Position numbers and translations under genes: made by a program
Notes under the pieces: model-generated
What the model was told of the DNA's origin: nothing
Database searches by the model: none
What the model saw: only the letters and a program-made list of their open reading frames with translations
Origin: Streptomyces canus
Lineage (GTDB): Bacteria > Actinomycetota > Actinomycetes > Streptomycetales > Streptomycetaceae
Assembly (NCBI RefSeq): GCF_041435015.1
Contig: NZ_CP107989.1
Coordinates: 6,262,001 to 6,326,000, forward strand
Length of the DNA stretch: 64,000 bases
Direction: 5' to 3'
Shown: one piece after another, positions 42,776 through 51,142 of the stretch
How positions within the stretch are numbered: position 1 is the first letter of the stretch
How the letters are laid out: every line of letters starts with the position of its first letter

Positions 42776-43633
42776 TCACCCCAGCAGCGACGCCAGCCTG
42801 CGCCAGGCCTCCCTGGGGAGGTCGTAGCGCGGACCTCCGTCCACGATCTGCAGGGCCACGTGGTCCGCGCCCGCCTCGATGAACTCGTCGATGCGGGCGC
42901 GGATCTCCTCGTCCGTGCCCCAGGCGTAGACCGCGTCGACCAGGCGGTCGCTGCCGCCGTCCTTCAGGTCGTCCTCCGTGAAGCCGTTGCGGAGGAAGTT
43001 GTTGGTGTAGTTGGGCAGGCCCAGGTAGATGGCGAGGTAATCGCGGGCGAGGGTCCGGGCCTTCGCGGGGTCCGATTCGAGGACGACCTTCAGCTCCGGG
43101 GCCAACAGGGGAGCCTCGCCCAGGAGTTCGCGGGACCGTGCGGTCTGCTCCGCGGTGATCAGATACGGGATCGAGCCGGCCGCGCGGTCCCGGGCCAGCT
43201 CGATGGTTTTGGGGCCCAGCGCGGCCAGCACGCGCCCCTCGGCCGGGACTCCCGCCTCGTCCAGGGCGTCGAGGTAGGCCACCAGGGCCGAGTACGGGCG
43301 CCGGTACCGGTCCGCGATCTTGGCGTGGCTGACGCCCAGGCCCAGGACGAAACGGCCGGGATGGGCGGCGTTCAGGTCGGCGAAGCTCGCGGCGGCGGCC
43401 CCGGGTTCGTGGTCCCAGATGCTCTGGATGCTGGTGCCGACGGCGATCCGGGAGGTCGCCTCGAGCAGCGGGGCGGCGTTGGCGGCCGAACTGCTGCCGC
43501 CCAGCCAGATCGCGCCGAACCCGAGCTCCGCCAACTCGGCGGCGGCCTCGGCGCGTTCGCCCCGCAGGGACGGGTCCTCCGCGCGCAGGCCGCCGCCATT
43601 CCAGATGCCGTACTTTCCGATGGTCTCCTTCAT
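42776..43633 (-). CDS. LLM-class F420-dependent oxidoreductase
   Basis: 285 residues from ATG 43633. Luciferase-like fold words are KYGIWNGGG, ELAELGFGAIWLGGS, EATSRIAVGTSIQSIWDHEP and HPGRFVLGLGVSHA. Actinomycete members of this size commonly use F420 as cofactor, though the cofactor is not certain from sequence alone. The protein closes with DHVALQIVDG. It is followed on the same strand by the heme-degrading-domain/Gfo-Idh pair upstream at 43680 without overlap. Substrate unknown. Confidence 0.85.
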   Translation of the reverse strand: MKETIGKYGIWNGGGLRAEDPSLRGERAEAAAELAELGFGAIWLGGSSSAANAAPLLEATSRIAVGTSIQSIWDHEPGAAAASFADLNAAHPGRFVLGLGVSHAKIADRYRRPYSALVAYLDALDEAGVPAEGRVLAALGPKTIELARDRAAGSIPYLITAEQTARSRELLGEAPLLAPELKVVLESDPAKARTLARDYLAIYLGLPNYTNNFLRNGFTEDDLKDGGSDRLVDAVYAWGTDEEIRARIDEFIEAGADHVALQIVDGGPRYDLPREAWRRLASLLG

Positions 43634-43679
43634 GGCAGGTGCCAACGTGGGAGGACCCGGCGATAATTCCGGTCCCGGA

Positions 43680-44189
43680 CTAACGGTCCTTGCTCAGGAA
43701 CTCCTCCAGCGCCTCGACCACGAAACGGTGGTCGTGGAGCTGGGGCAGACCCGAGACCGTCACCGTGCCGACGACGCCCACGCCCTCCACCGTGATGGGG
43801 AAGGAGCCGCCGTGGGCCGCGTACTCGTCCGGGTCCAGGCGCGAGGACTCCTCGAAGGTGCTGCCCTTGGCGCGGAAGCGGGCACCGACCAGGTAGGAGG
43901 CGGATCCGTAGCGCTCCACGACCCGGCGCTTGCGGTCGATCCAGGCGTCGTTGTCCGGGGTGGAGCCCGGCAGGGCGGCGTGGAAGAGCTGCTGGCCGCC
44001 GCGGTGGATGTCGATGGCCACCGGCGCCTGCCGCTCCCGGGCCAGCTCGACCAGCAGGGAGCCCAGCGCCCACGCGTCCTCGTACGTGAACTGCCGGAAG
44101 ACCAGGCGGCGCTCCTGCGCCTCCAGCTCCTCCAGCGGCGGGGTCAGTTCCGGATGGAACTTCGGGGTCAGCTCGGTGTTGTGCGTCAC
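43680..44189 (-). CDS. Heme-degrading-domain / UPF0303-like protein
   Basis: 169 residues. DUF336/GlcG-HbpS fold landmarks are LVELARERQAPVAIDIHRGG, RKRRVVERYGSASYLVGARF and GGSFPITVEGVGVVGTVTVS. It belongs to the UPF0303-type branch, cytosolic proteins of unclear activity sometimes labelled heme-degrading. GTG 44189 overlaps the stop of the oxidoreductase gene by 4 bp, so the two are translated together. Confidence 0.8.
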   Translation of the reverse strand: MTHNTELTPKFHPELTPPLEELEAQERRLVFRQFTYEDAWALGSLLVELARERQAPVAIDIHRGGQQLFHAALPGSTPDNDAWIDRKRRVVERYGSASYLVGARFRAKGSTFEESSRLDPDEYAAHGGSFPITVEGVGVVGTVTVSGLPQLHDHRFVVEALEEFLSKDR

Positions 44190-45259
44190 AGCTCCACCGC
44201 CACTCCGTCGTGGGCCGAACGGCGCGCCGCCTCCAGTACGTCGAGGGCGGCGGCCGCCTCCAAGGCGGTCACCGGGTTGGTGCCGCCGCCGGAAAGGGCC
44301 CTGGCCACGGCCGCATAGTAAGCGGGGTAGTCGCCGGAAAGGGTGGGGACGGGGCTGCCGCCGCCCGTCACGGGGGACTCGCCCGAGCCGAGCCGGCCCC
44401 ACAGCGACTCCGGCTCCCGGCCCCAGTCGGCCGCCGTGCCGGGGCGCTCGCCCTCCCGCAGCGCGGCCTCCTGCGGGTCGAGGCCGTACTTCACATAGCC
44501 CGCCTTGGAGCCCAGCACCCGGAAACGGGGGCCGAGTTGGGCGGTGGTGGCGGAGACGTAGAGGTGGGAGCGGACGCCGCTCGCGTGGGTGATCGCGAGG
44601 AACGTGTCGTCGTCGATCTCGGCGCCCGGGCGGCGGACGTCCGCCTCGGCGTACACGGAAGCGGCGGGCCCGAAGAGGGTCAGAGCCTGGTCGACGACGT
44701 GGCTGCCGAGGTCGTAGAGCAGACCTCCGACCTCTGCGGGATCGCCGGACTCGCGCCAGCCGCCCTTGGGCTGCGGGCGCCACCGCTCGAAACGGGACTC
44801 GAAGCGCCATACGTCGCCCAGTTCGCCCTCGTCGAGGAGCTTGCGCAGGGTCAGGAAGTCGTTGTCCCAGCGCCGGTTCTGGAAGACGGAGAGGAGCAGT
44901 CCGCGTTCCTCGGCCAGCGCCGCCAGCTGCCGTGCCTCGGCCGCCGTCCCCGCGATCGGCTTGTCGACCACGACCGGCAGGCCCGCCTTCAGGGCGGTGG
45001 TGGCGAGCGGGACGTGCGTCTTGTTGGGGGACGCGATGACGATCAGGTCGAGGTCGGCGGCGCGGGCGAACAGCTCGTCGGCGCCCGCGACCGTACGCAC
45101 GTCCGGGAACTCGGCGCGGGCCTGTTCCTGCCGCTCGGGGTTCGAGGTGACCACCGTGTCGAGGGTGAGGCCCTCGGTGGCGGCGATCAGCGGGGCGTGG
45201 AAGACGGAGCCCGCGAGGCCGTAGCCGACGAGGCCCACGCGGAGGTCAGCAGCAGTCAT
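44186..45259 (-). CDS. Gfo/Idh/MocA family NAD(P)-dependent sugar oxidoreductase
   Basis: 357 residues from ATG 45259, with GGGAGG close upstream. Rossmann motif VGLVGYGLAGSVFHAPLI, then NKTHVPLATTALKAGLPVVV, then VDKPIAG with the catalytic Lys, and GGLLYDLGSHVVDQALTLFG of the C-terminal domain. It oxidises a sugar or inositol-like substrate. It forms a two-gene operon with the UPF0303-like gene and is divergent from a ROK repressor, suggesting sugar-controlled expression. Confidence 0.9.
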   Translation of the reverse strand: MTAADLRVGLVGYGLAGSVFHAPLIAATEGLTLDTVVTSNPERQEQARAEFPDVRTVAGADELFARAADLDLIVIASPNKTHVPLATTALKAGLPVVVDKPIAGTAAEARQLAALAEERGLLLSVFQNRRWDNDFLTLRKLLDEGELGDVWRFESRFERWRPQPKGGWRESGDPAEVGGLLYDLGSHVVDQALTLFGPAASVYAEADVRRPGAEIDDDTFLAITHASGVRSHLYVSATTAQLGPRFRVLGSKAGYVKYGLDPQEAALREGERPGTAADWGREPESLWGRLGSGESPVTGGGSPVPTLSGDYPAYYAAVARALSGGGTNPVTALEAAAALDVLEAARRSAHDGVAVEL

Positions 45260-45267
45260 GCCTCCCA

Positions 45268-45290
45268 CTTTCGCAACGCTGTTGCCAAAG
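45268..45290. promoter_or_regulatory. Inverted repeat between divergent oxidoreductase and ROK genes
   Basis: CTTTCGCAA-CGCTG-TTGCCAAAG: 9-bp arms with one mismatch, lying 9 bp upstream of one start and 18 bp before the other. It is a good candidate for the ROK repressor's operator. Confidence 0.55.
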
Positions 45291-45307
45291 TGCAAGCGTG
45301 GCGGAGA

Positions 45308-46474
45308 ATGGCACACGTGAACAGGACGAACGGTGGCGCCAACCTCCTGGCCCTGCGCAGCCACAACACCGCGCTCGTACTCGACCTGCTGCGGGGCGCG
45401 GGCGCGGAGGGAATCAGTCGGCTGGAACTCGCCGAACGCACGGGTCTCACCCCCCAGGCCGTCAGCAAGATCACCGCCCGGCTCCGCGAGGAGGGCCTCG
45501 CGGTGGAGGCGGGACACCGCGCCTCGACGGGCGGCAAACGACGGACCGTACTGCGGCTGGTGCCCGGGGCGGGCCACGCGGTGGGAGTCCACCTCGACCG
45601 CGACGCACTGCGGACCGTGCTGGTGGATCTGGCGGGAACGGTGGTGGCCGAGCGCTGCACCGCGCTGGACCTGGGCGCGGGGGCGGAGGCGGTGGTGACG
45701 GTGGTCGCGGGGGAGTCCGAGGCGCTGGCGAAGGGGGTGCGGGGAGGGGATGGGGCGGGGGCGGCCGGTGCGGACGCGCGGTCATCCACCGGCACCCCGG
45801 AGCTCCCCGCCACCGAGTCCCTCCCCGCCCTCCTCGGTGTCGGCGTCGCCCTCCCCGGCCCCCTCGACCACAGCCGGGGTGTACTGCACCGCGTCACCGG
45901 CTTCCCCGAGTGGGACGGGTTTCCGCTGCGGGACGCGCTCGCGCGGCGACTCGGGGTGCCTGTGGTGGTCGACAAGGACACCAACGCCGCCGCGCTGGGG
46001 CTCGCGGTCGCGGGGGAGCGCGGGTCGTTCGCGTATCTGCATCTCGGTACGGGCCTCGGCGCCGGGCTCGTCATCGACGGGGCCGTGCACCGGGGCGCGC
46101 GGACCGGGGCCGGGGAGTTCGGGCATCAGGTCGTGCAGCTCGACGGGCCGCCCTGCGGATGCGGTGACAGGGGCTGCGTCGAGGCACTGTGCCTGGCGGC
46201 GGTGGCCCGCGGCGACCTCGCCGAAGCGGCACGGGTCCTCGGCATCGCGGCCGGCAACCTCATCGCCCTGCTCGACATCGACCTGGTCCTGCTGGGCGGC
46301 CGTACCGTCGCCACCGCCCCGGACGCGTTCCTACGAGGGGTCGCGGCCGTCCTCGACGAACGCGCCCGGCGCGCGGGCGAGCAGCCGGTCCCCGTACGGG
46401 CCGCGCCCGGTGAGGTCGCCGAGGGGGCGGCGCAGCTCGTGCTGGGCCCGCTGTTCGGGCGAGTCGATGCCTGA
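45308..46474 (+). CDS. ROK family transcriptional regulator
   Basis: 388 residues. N-terminal winged helix (LALRSHNTALVLDLLRGAGA, LTPQAVSKITARLREEGLAV), then the sugar-kinase-like ROK domain: DKDTNAAALGLAVAGE, HLGTGLGAGLVIDG and the zinc motif CGCGDRGCVEAL. A Gly/Ala/Asp linker of about 40 residues (around GGDGAGAAGADARSSTGTPE) is an unusual insertion in the middle. It is a sugar-responsive repressor, probably of the divergent Gfo/Idh operon. ATG 45308 chosen; a long in-frame extension upstream runs through the divergent gene and is not real. Confidence 0.9.
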   Translation: MAHVNRTNGGANLLALRSHNTALVLDLLRGAGAEGISRLELAERTGLTPQAVSKITARLREEGLAVEAGHRASTGGKRRTVLRLVPGAGHAVGVHLDRDALRTVLVDLAGTVVAERCTALDLGAGAEAVVTVVAGESEALAKGVRGGDGAGAAGADARSSTGTPELPATESLPALLGVGVALPGPLDHSRGVLHRVTGFPEWDGFPLRDALARRLGVPVVVDKDTNAAALGLAVAGERGSFAYLHLGTGLGAGLVIDGAVHRGARTGAGEFGHQVVQLDGPPCGCGDRGCVEALCLAAVARGDLAEAARVLGIAAGNLIALLDIDLVLLGGRTVATAPDAFLRGVAAVLDERARRAGEQPVPVRAAPGEVAEGAAQLVLGPLFGRVDA

Positions 46475-46557
46475 CGTCCGCTGATCGAGGGGACTTCCCG
46501 GGCCGCACGGAGCGGCATCCCCGGCCGGCCGCCCGCGCCCGGCAGGGTCATGTGTTT

Positions 46558-47688
46558 ATGCGACGGTATGTGCACGCCCCTACGCCCACCCTCCTCGGCC
46601 TCGCGGCGGCAGCCGCCCTGTTCCCCACACCCGCGGCGGCGGCCGCCCTGTTCCCTGCGCCACTGACGGCGGCAGCCGCGCCCGCGCCCGCGGCCGCTCA
46701 GTTCCCCGCACCCCCGGCGGTGACCTTCGGAGCCCCTGCTGCCCCGGCGGTGGCCTACCGAGCCTCCGCTGCCTCGGCGGTGGCCTACCGAGCCTCCGCT
46801 GCCTCGGCGGTGGCCTACCGAGCCTCCGCTGCCTCGGCGGTGGCCTACCGAGCCTCCGCTGCCTCGGCGGTGGCCTACCGAGCCCCCGCACCCCCGGCGG
46901 TGGCCTTCGGAGTCCCTGACGCCCCGGCGGTGGCCTTCCGAGCCCCCGCACCCCCGGCGGTTGCCTTCCGAGCCCCCGCCGCCCTGGCGGCGACCCTCCC
47001 AGCCCCCGTCACCCCCACCCCCATGGCCCGCGTCGGTGACCCCTGTGCCCCCACCGGCCGCACCTTCCCCCTCACCACCCGCATCCACGGCGGTCCCGCC
47101 GTCTATGAGGCCGGTGGTGGCTACAGCACCTGGTATGTGGACCTCACCAACACGACCCGGCACACCTGCGCGGAAATCCACCCCGTCGTCGTCCTCGTCG
47201 ACGATCGGCACGTCCTGAAGCCCTCCCAGCCCCGCCTGGATTTCTACGAGGGCCCCCACACCCGCCCTGTCCGCTTCGAGAGCACCGACGAGGACGAACT
47301 CGTCGGGGCCTTCGGAGGAGCCGGGTTCACCGTCGGCCCCGGAAAGACCCTCACCGTGAAGGTACGGCTCGCGCTCACCCCGGACGCCGTGCCGAACCAG
47401 GTCACCGTCAACGCGGCCCTCGTCCAGCTGCACGGTGATGACGGCGACTGGGTGGGGCAGTCCAACGACTACCGCTTCGGCATCGACACCGATCCGAACC
47501 CGACGCCGAGCTCGAACCCGAGCCAGAGCCCACCCCCCGACGCGGCCACCCCGGAAGGCCTCCCCTTCACGGACGCGGTCGAGGAACTCGCCAGCACCGG
47601 CCCCGGTGTGGCCGCCGCCGCCCTCGCGACCCTCTCCCTCCTCCTGGTCACGGTGGGCGCGATCCTGCGAGCCCGCGGCCGCCGCTGA
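46558..47688 (+). CDS. Repeat-rich surface protein with LASTG sortase signal
   Basis: 376 residues. N-terminal signal peptide (LLGLAAAAALFPTPAAAAAL region), then ~95 residues of decapeptide repeats (VAYRASAASA type) encoded by 30-bp tandem units, a ~150-residue beta-rich domain (TWYVDLTNTTRHTCAEIHPV, FTVGPGKTLTVKVRLALT), a Pro/Ser linker, and the sorting signal: LASTG at 344-348, hydrophobic helix VAAAALATLSLLLVTVGAIL and RARGRR. It is probably anchored to the wall by the class E sortase. Start: ATG 46558 versus GTG 46552, neither with a strong SD. Confidence 0.7.
   Translation: MRRYVHAPTPTLLGLAAAAALFPTPAAAAALFPAPLTAAAAPAPAAAQFPAPPAVTFGAPAAPAVAYRASAASAVAYRASAASAVAYRASAASAVAYRASAASAVAYRAPAPPAVAFGVPDAPAVAFRAPAPPAVAFRAPAALAATLPAPVTPTPMARVGDPCAPTGRTFPLTTRIHGGPAVYEAGGGYSTWYVDLTNTTRHTCAEIHPVVVLVDDRHVLKPSQPRLDFYEGPHTRPVRFESTDEDELVGAFGGAGFTVGPGKTLTVKVRLALTPDAVPNQVTVNAALVQLHGDDGDWVGQSNDYRFGIDTDPNPTPSSNPSQSPPPDAATPEGLPFTDAVEELASTGPGVAAAALATLSLLLVTVGAILRARGRR
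46711..46995 (+). repeat. 30-bp tandem repeats (9-10 units) inside the surface-protein gene
   Basis: Units follow the pattern CGGCGGTGGCCTACCGAGCC with 10 variable-looking bases completing the 30 nt, in perfect coding phase. Three consecutive units at 46771-46860 are identical; outer units carry substitutions. Expansion by slippage or unequal crossing over is expected to change the number between strains. Confidence 0.9.
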
Positions 47689-47801
47689 CCCCAAACCTTC
47701 CGGGACCTGTCCCGAACTGGCCATTCCCCCAAGATCGGGCCACTGTCTAGGCTGGGGCCGACGCAGCACGGCGTACACGCGTACGGCAGGAGACCCCGCA
47801 C

Positions 47802-48584
47802 ATGGCAGACCGCAAGCCCATCGATTCGTGGCTCACCGACATGGACGGTGTGCTCATCCACGAGGGCGTGCCGATCCCCGGCGCCGACGCCTTCCTGAAG
47901 AAGCTCCGCGAGTCCGGCAAGCCCTTCCTGGTGCTGACCAACAACTCCATCTACACCCCGCGCGACCTGCACGCCCGCCTGCGCCGCATGGGCCTGGACG
48001 TTCCGATCGAGAACATCTGGACCTCCGCCCTGGCCACCGCCCAGTTCCTGGACGACCAGCGGCCCGAGGGCACGGCGTACGTCATCGGCGAGGCGGGTCT
48101 GACCACCGCGCTGCACGACATCGGCTACATCCTCACCGACCACGAGCCCGACTACGTCGTTCTCGGGGAGACCCGCACCTACTCCTTCGAGGCCATGACC
48201 AAGGCGGTCCGCCTCATCAACGACGGCGCCCGTTTCATCTGCACCAACCCCGACGAGACCGGCCCCTCCGCGGAGGGCGCGCTGCCGGCCACCGGCGCCG
48301 TCGCCGCCCTGATCACCAAGGCGACCGGTGGCAAGCAGCCGTACTTCGCGGGCAAGCCCAACCCGCTGATGATGCGCACCGGACTCAACACCATCGGCGC
48401 GCACTCCGAGACCAGCGCGATGATCGGCGACCGCATGGACACCGACGTCCTGGCCGGCATGGAGGCCGGCATGCAGACCTTCCTGGTGCTCACCGGCCTG
48501 ACCCGCCCCGAGCAGGTCGAGGACTTCCCGTACCGGCCCTCGAAGGTCGTGGACTCCATCGCGGACCTCGTCGACCGGATCTGA
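47802..48584 (+). CDS. HAD-IIA family phosphatase (NagD-like)
   Basis: 260 residues. DxDG motif D13-M-D15-G-V, then LTNNSIYTPRDLHARL (motif II; here NNS), DETGPS, and FAGKPNPLMMRTGLNTIGAH with IGDRMDTDVLAGMEAGM (motifs III/IV). The NagD subfamily dephosphorylates nucleotide and sugar phosphates. GAGACCCC-type purine context precedes ATG 47802. Single gene. Confidence 0.9.
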   Translation: MADRKPIDSWLTDMDGVLIHEGVPIPGADAFLKKLRESGKPFLVLTNNSIYTPRDLHARLRRMGLDVPIENIWTSALATAQFLDDQRPEGTAYVIGEAGLTTALHDIGYILTDHEPDYVVLGETRTYSFEAMTKAVRLINDGARFICTNPDETGPSAEGALPATGAVAALITKATGGKQPYFAGKPNPLMMRTGLNTIGAHSETSAMIGDRMDTDVLAGMEAGMQTFLVLTGLTRPEQVEDFPYRPSKVVDSIADLVDRI

Positions 48585-48647
48585 GACGGACCCGAACGGA
48601 GCAACGCCGAAGCTCCTCGGGATGCGGGCCCGGGCTCGCCGGGAGAG

Positions 48648-48665
48648 CCTCCAGGTATCTGGAGG
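48648..48665 (+). promoter_or_regulatory. Hairpin that buries the ribosome-binding site
   Basis: CCTCCAG (48648-48654), loop GTAT, and CTGGAGG (48659-48665) form a perfect 7-bp stem, plus a possible G-U pair. The second arm contains the Shine-Dalgarno GGAGG, 6 bp before ATG 48672. When folded, the mRNA would hide the ribosome site, an arrangement used by RNA thermometers and translational switches. Confidence 0.55.
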
Positions 48666-48671
48666 TTCACG

Positions 48672-49217
48672 ATGGGTTCAGTACGCCTCACTCTCTGTAC
48701 CGCGGTCCTGGCTGCCGCCGCCTTCGCCCCGGCCGCGCAGGCCGCGGACGGCGGCAGCGTCTCGGTGACTCCCTCCTCCCCGGCCGCCGGCGCCGACCTG
48801 ACGCTGCGGGTGACCGGCTGCGCGGGGAAGACGGCCACCGCCGCCTCGGCCGCGTTCGTCGCGGATGCCCGGCTGACCGGGGCCGACGGCAGCCTCGCCG
48901 GCGAGACCCGCGTCCGCTCCTCGATCGAGCCCGGCCCCTACGACGTGGAGATCACCTGCGCCGACTTCCAGGTGAAGGGCCGGATCACGGTCGTAGCGCC
49001 ACAGGGCGCCACCGCCACCGCGACCGCCACCGCCCTCGCGACCCCCGTCGCTCCGGTGAACGCGGGCGGCGGCTGGACCGCCACCCACCTCTCCGCCATG
49101 GAGCCCCAACCCACCGGACCCGGCACCGGGCAGACCGTGACCGGGCTGGTGCTCGCCGGGGTCGCGGCGGTCGCCGTAGTGCTGCGCCGCAGCCGCCGGA
49201 GTCGCGGGACGGGCTGA
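48672..49217 (+). CDS. Secreted protein, operon partner of class F sortase
   Basis: 181 residues: signal peptide (LTLCTAVLAAAAFAPAAQAA), a ~100-residue beta-rich domain with two cysteines (VTGCAGKT and ITCADFQ), a Thr/Ala linker and a C-terminal membrane helix (VTGLVLAGVAAVAVVLRRSR). There is no LPxTG/LAxTG motif. It precedes the class F sortase by 6 bp, so it may be its substrate or accessory. Translation is probably gated by the hairpin upstream. Confidence 0.7.
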   Translation: MGSVRLTLCTAVLAAAAFAPAAQAADGGSVSVTPSSPAAGADLTLRVTGCAGKTATAASAAFVADARLTGADGSLAGETRVRSSIEPGPYDVEITCADFQVKGRITVVAPQGATATATATALATPVAPVNAGGGWTATHLSAMEPQPTGPGTGQTVTGLVLAGVAAVAVVLRRSRRSRGTG

Positions 49218-49223
49218 CCGCGG

Positions 49224-49925
49224 ATGTCCGACCGTTTCTCCCAGCACGAAGGCGGTCCCGCCCACCGCGCACACCGCTCCGGGACCGGACGGCTGCCGGC
49301 CGGCGTGACCTGGGCGGTGCTGCTGCTGGGGCTGTGGCTGTGGGGCCGCGAGGTGACCGACGTACGGCACGGCATGTCCGCACCGACCGTCGGTGACATG
49401 GCCGCGGTCGGGCGCCCGCCCGAGGCCGTCGAACTGCCGCCTGCCGCACGGCCCTTGAAGGGAGCGCGGCCGCAGCGCCTCGACATCCCGGACCTCGGGG
49501 TGCAGGCGCCCGTGGTGGCCCGCGGCCTGGACGCACGGGGCGCCCTCGACCCGCCGCCCTTCGGCCAACCCGGAATCGTCGGCTGGTACGCGGCCGGCGC
49601 GAAACCCGGTGCCGTCGGGACCGCGCTGATGGTGGGGCACGTCGACACCGAGACCCGGCCCGCGGTGTTCTACCGGATCCGCTCCCTGAAGCCGGGAGAG
49701 ACGGTCCGGGTGATCCGCGACGACGGCAGGGTCGCCGAGTTCACCGTCGACGAGGTACGGGTCCTCACCCGCGAGAGCTTCGACGCCCACCAGGCCTACG
49801 GACAGCGCGAGCCGGGCCGCGCCGAACTGCGCCTGATCACCTGCGGCGGCGCCTTCGACCGGGCGACCCGCAGCTACACGGCGAACGTGATCGTCTCGGC
49901 GTATCTGACGGGGACGGGCCTGTAG
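49224..49925 (+). CDS. Class F sortase
   Basis: 233 residues. Membrane helix (VTWAVLLLGLWLWG), then the sortase barrel with triad H139 (MVGHVDTET), C207 (LRLITCGGAFD) and R216 (RATRSYTANVIV). LITCGG...RSY is typical of actinobacterial class F. Its start lies 6 bp after the previous stop. The recognised sorting motif of this class is not settled; the adjacent secreted protein is the obvious candidate. A long hairpin ends the unit. Confidence 0.85.
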   Translation: MSDRFSQHEGGPAHRAHRSGTGRLPAGVTWAVLLLGLWLWGREVTDVRHGMSAPTVGDMAAVGRPPEAVELPPAARPLKGARPQRLDIPDLGVQAPVVARGLDARGALDPPPFGQPGIVGWYAAGAKPGAVGTALMVGHVDTETRPAVFYRIRSLKPGETVRVIRDDGRVAEFTVDEVRVLTRESFDAHQAYGQREPGRAELRLITCGGAFDRATRSYTANVIVSAYLTGTGL

Positions 49926-49945
49926 GTCCCCGCAGGCAGCACCTG

Positions 49946-49987
49946 GCCCGGTCGGCGACCCGCTCCCCCCGAAGTCGCCGACCGGGC
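49946..49987 (+). terminator. 14-bp hairpin after the class F sortase
   Basis: GCCCGGTCGGCGAC (49946-49959) and GTCGCCGACCGGGC (49974-49987) are perfect complements around a 14-nt loop, 21 bp after the stop. The rest of the gap to 50199 has no gene. Confidence 0.7.
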
Positions 49988-50199
49988 TGGTCCTCGACCA
50001 CGCACGCTCGGGCTGCGGGAGTAACCCGGCGACGGCGCGGGAGGCCTGGGAGGCACGGTGGGTGCTGGCTGAGGCCAGGGGCTGGGGCCGTGTTCGTATG
50101 AGGAGACTCTAGAACGGATGAGCGCCCGGGCCTAGAGGTTGACGGACGCCAAGTCCCGCCTCGTGGGCTCTCCGCCATGCGACCTGGTGGTGCAGGGTC

Positions 50200-50978
50200 C
50201 TACGCGGGTCCGTCGGAGCTTCCGCCGCTCTCCCGGCGCAGCTCGGCGTCGTCCTCGACGCCCTCGATGACCGCGCTCGCCACCTGGTCCAGGGGCAGCC
50301 GGTGTCGTCGCGCGTACTGCCGCAGCGCCATGAACGCCCGGTCGGCGCGGACACTCCAGCGCTCGGCGAGCATCCCCTTGGCCTGCTCGATGCGGACCCT
50401 GCTGGAGAGGGCTTGCTCCAACTGCCCGGACAGGGCGCGGCACTGGGCGTAGGCGCTGCGGTTCTGCAGGCCGAGGGCCGCGGCGTCGGCGAGGGCCTGG
50501 GCGACATGGAGCCCGGAGGCGGCCGCGTCGGCCGGAGTGGGGTCGGGCAGCGTGGGCACGAACACGTTGAGGGCGCCCAGCAGGTTCTCGCGGCGGCGCA
50601 ACGGGACCGCGACGTTGTCACGATGTCGTGCCCGAGGGCCCGTTCGGTGAAGTCGGGCCAGCGGGCGTCCGCGTGGGCGACCCGTATGGAGACCGGCGGT
50701 ACGGGTTCTCCCGAGCCGTAGCTGTCCGGACAGGGGCCGCGGCCGTGCTGCGCCTCCAGCAGGTCCAGCGCCACCTGTTCGTGCCGGCTGCTGGCGGCCG
50801 GCGACACCGACCGGCCCCCGTCGATGAGCATCACCCCGGCCGCCCGCGCGTTGAGCAACTCCGCGCAGCGATCGGAGATCCGTTGTAAGTACCGGGTGGC
50901 CTCGAAGCCTTCGGCCAGGGTGTCCGCCGCCTCCACCAGTGCCGAGGCCAGCCGGATCTCCCTGGTGGCGTACCGCAT
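50200..50978 (-). pseudogene. GAF-ANTAR regulator disrupted by a single-base frameshift
   Basis: The start (ATG 50978, GGGGAG upstream) opens a GAF domain: EGFEATRYLQRISDRCAELL, VMLIDGGRSVSP ... FTERALGHDIVT. At about 50617-50630 the reading frame must shift by one to continue as VAVPLRRRENLLGALNVFVP and through the ANTAR domain (SRVRIEQAKGMLAERWSVRA, FMALRQYARRHRLPLDQVAS) to the stop at 50200. ANTAR proteins bind RNA hairpins to prevent termination. The 779-bp span is one base short of 260 codons, so this is one deletion, or a sequencing error. Confidence 0.8.
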
Positions 50979-51142
50979 CGCTGAGCACTCCCCTTCGTCG
51001 ACGAGCGCCCCCCGTACGGCGCGCACCTACCCCGACCTTCGGGGCTGTAACGGCTCGTGGACAAGGCTCCGGCGACCTCGTGGGCGGCGCGACGGGTGTG
51101 TCACGATTGAGACTTTCCACGGTGCACCCAGGGGGGAATTGG

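Noticed and set aside
46711..46995. CRISPR-like 30-bp repeats
   Set aside because: Units are directly adjacent with no spacers, lie in frame within a coding sequence and have no cas genes nearby.
47724..47753. HrdB-type promoter (TAGGCT at 47748-47753) before the HAD-IIA gene
   Set aside because: The -10 word is good but there is no acceptable -35 at the right spacing.
47435..49396. Very long open frame on + strand (653 codons)
   Set aside because: It overlaps the HAD-IIA and secreted-protein genes in another frame and is Arg/Pro-rich, a GC-skew shadow.
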